Below, in pieces: positions 61,925 through 64,000 of a stretch of DNA of 64,000 bases. The notes below the pieces were generated by a model. The model ran no database searches, had not been told where the DNA came from, and saw only the letters and a list, made by a program, of their open reading frames with translations. Within the stretch, counting starts at the first letter, position 1; every line of letters begins with the position of its first letter. The translations under genes and the position numbers were made by a program. This DNA is from Sthenelais limicola (taxonomy: Eukaryota > Annelida > Polychaeta > Phyllodocida > Sigalionidae): assembly GCA_942159475.1 (NCBI GenBank), contig OW804094.1, positions 128,760,755 to 128,824,754 on the forward strand. The letters run 5' to 3'.

Positions 61925-62867
61925 TGTAAGCCTATGCAGATGATATGAAAATAAGTATTTTAGAGCCTTAGATACAAGTACAATGAAGTGAAAGGAAATG
62001 TGTATATGTGAGGGAATTTAATAGATATATGTAACATTGATACTATTACTGTTGCTGTTCATACATTGTTTATTAAATCTATTAGAAGCTATTAGATATT
62101 GAATATTAGAAATATGAAGTAAAACACAGATTATAGTAGAATTTGAACTTAAAAGTCACAAATGACCATCACTGAACTTAAATTGCAATGAAGACTGTGT
62201 AATGGAACTGATATTTAATGCTGAATATTAGTAATTAAGATTTATAGATGCAAAATGTGAGTTCAATGAGAGAATTGAAACATAGCAACCAGAGGTTAAC
62301 ATTCATCAGGACAGAGATAATCAACACAAAGCGAATTCTGTATCATGATAGGGAATGCTAGATGACCTGCATATGTGTTATCACAGATGGATTAACACCA
62401 CCACCAAACCAGGCTCCTGCTTCCACTACCGCTCCCTCTCCCCACCCACTCCAACTACCAATATAACAAGTTATAAGTTTACTAATTATTAAGTTAATCA
62501 ATGATTTAATCAACTATTTTTCTGTTTAACTTTATAATCAGTTTAACTTAATGTATATATTCTGCGTTTCCAAAGGAAAGCCCGGAATAATATCTATTAT
62601 ATCAATTATTTGTGCACGATGTCAAGTCATAGTTACTGAAATTTAGTCTTTCTTAAACTGAAAATGCAGAATATTTACCAAAAATGCTTACATTTTCACT
62701 TATATGTGAAAATTTTGTGATACAAATATTGCATAAATAACATAATACTGTTTTGTCATTTTATCTAAGTTTATTCAACTTTTAGTTAAATGTAATGTGC
62801 AATTCACTTTCTTAATGCCTTAAACCTGTACAATGTTCAACCTGGCCAAGGCCACATATGAATTTTA

Positions 62868-63012
62868 AGAAAAGTTGGTCGAAAAAAAAGTTGGTTGGTC
62901 ATAAAAAAATTTGGATGTAAAAAAAAGTTGGTCATAAAAAGAGTTGGTCGTAAAAAAGTTGGTCGTAAAAAAAAGACATTTGAAAAAAAGTTGTTGGTAT
63001 AAAAAAAAGTGT
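62868..63012 (+). repeat. Degenerate tandem array of AAAAAAGTTGGTCGT
   Basis: About eight units of roughly 14-20 nt, each an A-run followed by GTTGGTC(G/A)T or a close variant. Non-coding. Confidence 0.75.
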
Positions 63013-63433
63013 TATTAAAACAAAAAAGTAGTAGCTAGACTAGGCTAAATAGTTTGTAACTTTTTGCAAAATTTAGAATGTTTTTTTTAAAAATTTACTT
63101 TTATTCAATTAACCTTTGAGAAATAACTTTATTCAATTCAAATCTTGGCACATTTACTTTGTAGTCTGCAACCTGTTAGCTGATTGTGCACAACAGGGGG
63201 CAAATCTCAAAATTTATTTTTTGCGACTTGTGACTCATTTCTCTGTGACACATCACATATATACTGTCATATGGTCGATTCTCATGAAATGGTTCCAAAT
63301 GGGTATTTTTGGAAAGGTCAATGAAATGGAATGAAATGTCTAGTATAGGGGCCCCATATAATACTCTTCTAAACCCTGAAACTGCGCATCTTAGGTATGA
63401 AAACTATTGGAAATATGCTCTTAAATACATTGC

Positions 63434-63823
63434 GTCACGGACGGTGATGGTCACAAAAATATTCGTCATCATTTCATTCATTTATAGAAAAATAAAATCA
63501 TTATCATTTTACATGATACCAAAGAAGGAAACAAGCCCTTTCGAATGGTATATGGAAAACAAACCTTCATTCATAGGATCATTATGAAAATCAATGAAGA
63601 AAGACAGTCACGGACGGTGACGGGGTCCGTCATGGACGGTGATGGACAATAAACTTCCCCATTTTGGAAACATACATCTTTAGAGTAGTTAGAAATATTC
63701 ATAGAATTTTTTTTTCCTGTTTCAATACACCCATGTGTCCATCTTTTGTGGAGCACACTGAAATTATCTAATGCACGATTTTTTAATAGATTACAGCCTA
63801 TTATCAGCGTCACGGACGGTGAC
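63434..63823 (+). repeat. Four copies of a 15-mer dyad, GTCACGGACGGTGAC
   Basis: Copies at 63434-63448, 63607-63621, 63629-63643 and 63809-63823 read GTCA(C/T)GGACGGTGA(C/T). The arms GTCAC and GTGAC are inverted around GGACG. The surroundings are AT-rich and unlike one another, so the conserved part seems confined to the motif. Confidence 0.65.
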
Positions 63824-64000
63824 GGCCAAAATATGTTATAAATTCCTCCCTTCCCCCAAATATTTGATTCAAGATTTTAGTGCAATTTCTTTTTATGGAC
63901 TATGCTTCATGAAATTCTTGGCACATATGAATAAGTAAACCAACATTCCTCTGAATTCTTAATTAATTTTCAGAATGATATAGTCAATATTTTGGTTTGA

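Larger units (their letters stand above)
61933..64000. other. Gene-poor right end of the window
   Basis: AT-rich with simple repeats. Apart from the GTTGGTC array (62868-63012) and the 15-mer dyads (63434-63823) I see no structure. The longest frame (63309-63587, 92 codons) has no recognised homology. Confidence 0.55.

Overview
The window is animal nuclear DNA: AT-rich, with spliced genes using GT-AG introns and large gene-poor gaps packed with small DNA transposons. The proteins resemble vertebrate orthologues along their full length. Together with the repeat load and short TTAGGG-like tracts, this suggests a marine invertebrate deuterostome, perhaps an echinoderm or hemichordate; that placement is inference and the species is not identified.

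Five multi-exon genes could be rebuilt exon by exon with consistent splice phase, plus one intronless gene. From left to right: NGLY1 (peptide:N-glycanase, + strand, 314-5038, 638 aa); an unrecognised intronless, lysine-rich protein with a possible N-terminal lipid anchor (+, 15004-16218, 404 aa); PIGG (GPI ethanolamine phosphate transferase 2, - strand, 36245-27994, 1004 aa); DBT (E2 of branched-chain 2-oxoacid dehydrogenase, +, 39503-44784, 502 aa); EBNA1BP2/EBP2 (ribosome biogenesis, -, 50784-46172, 296 aa); and an SV2-like major facilitator transporter (-, 57312-52622, 488 aa). PIGG and DBT are divergent. DBT and EBNA1BP2 converge. EBNA1BP2 and the SV2-like gene lie in tandem. The genes serve unrelated housekeeping or transport roles and form no pathway.

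Gene-poor blocks are 5.0-15.0 kb, 16.2-28.0 kb and 57.3-64.0 kb. Introns and gaps hold several recognisable non-autonomous elements: TTAA-flanked elements (about 0.5 kb) in two related families, one copy nested inside another in the last PIGG intron; foldback elements with TCGGACC or AGCGCCC arms around a shared core (37.1-38.8 kb and 49.6-50.0 kb); a poly-G-ended inverted-repeat element in NGLY1 intron 1 that carries a tRNA-like SINE sequence; a 237-bp element with a 42-nt hairpin (22.6 kb); and an hAT-like 1.17-kb element with an exact 8-bp target duplication (60.8-61.9 kb).

I saw no CRISPR array, rRNA gene, functional tRNA gene, viral gene or operon-type system. The most unusual items are the orphan lysine-rich gene, the foldback cluster with interchangeable arms, the nested TTAA insertion, and a repeated 15-mer dyad at 63.4-63.8 kb.
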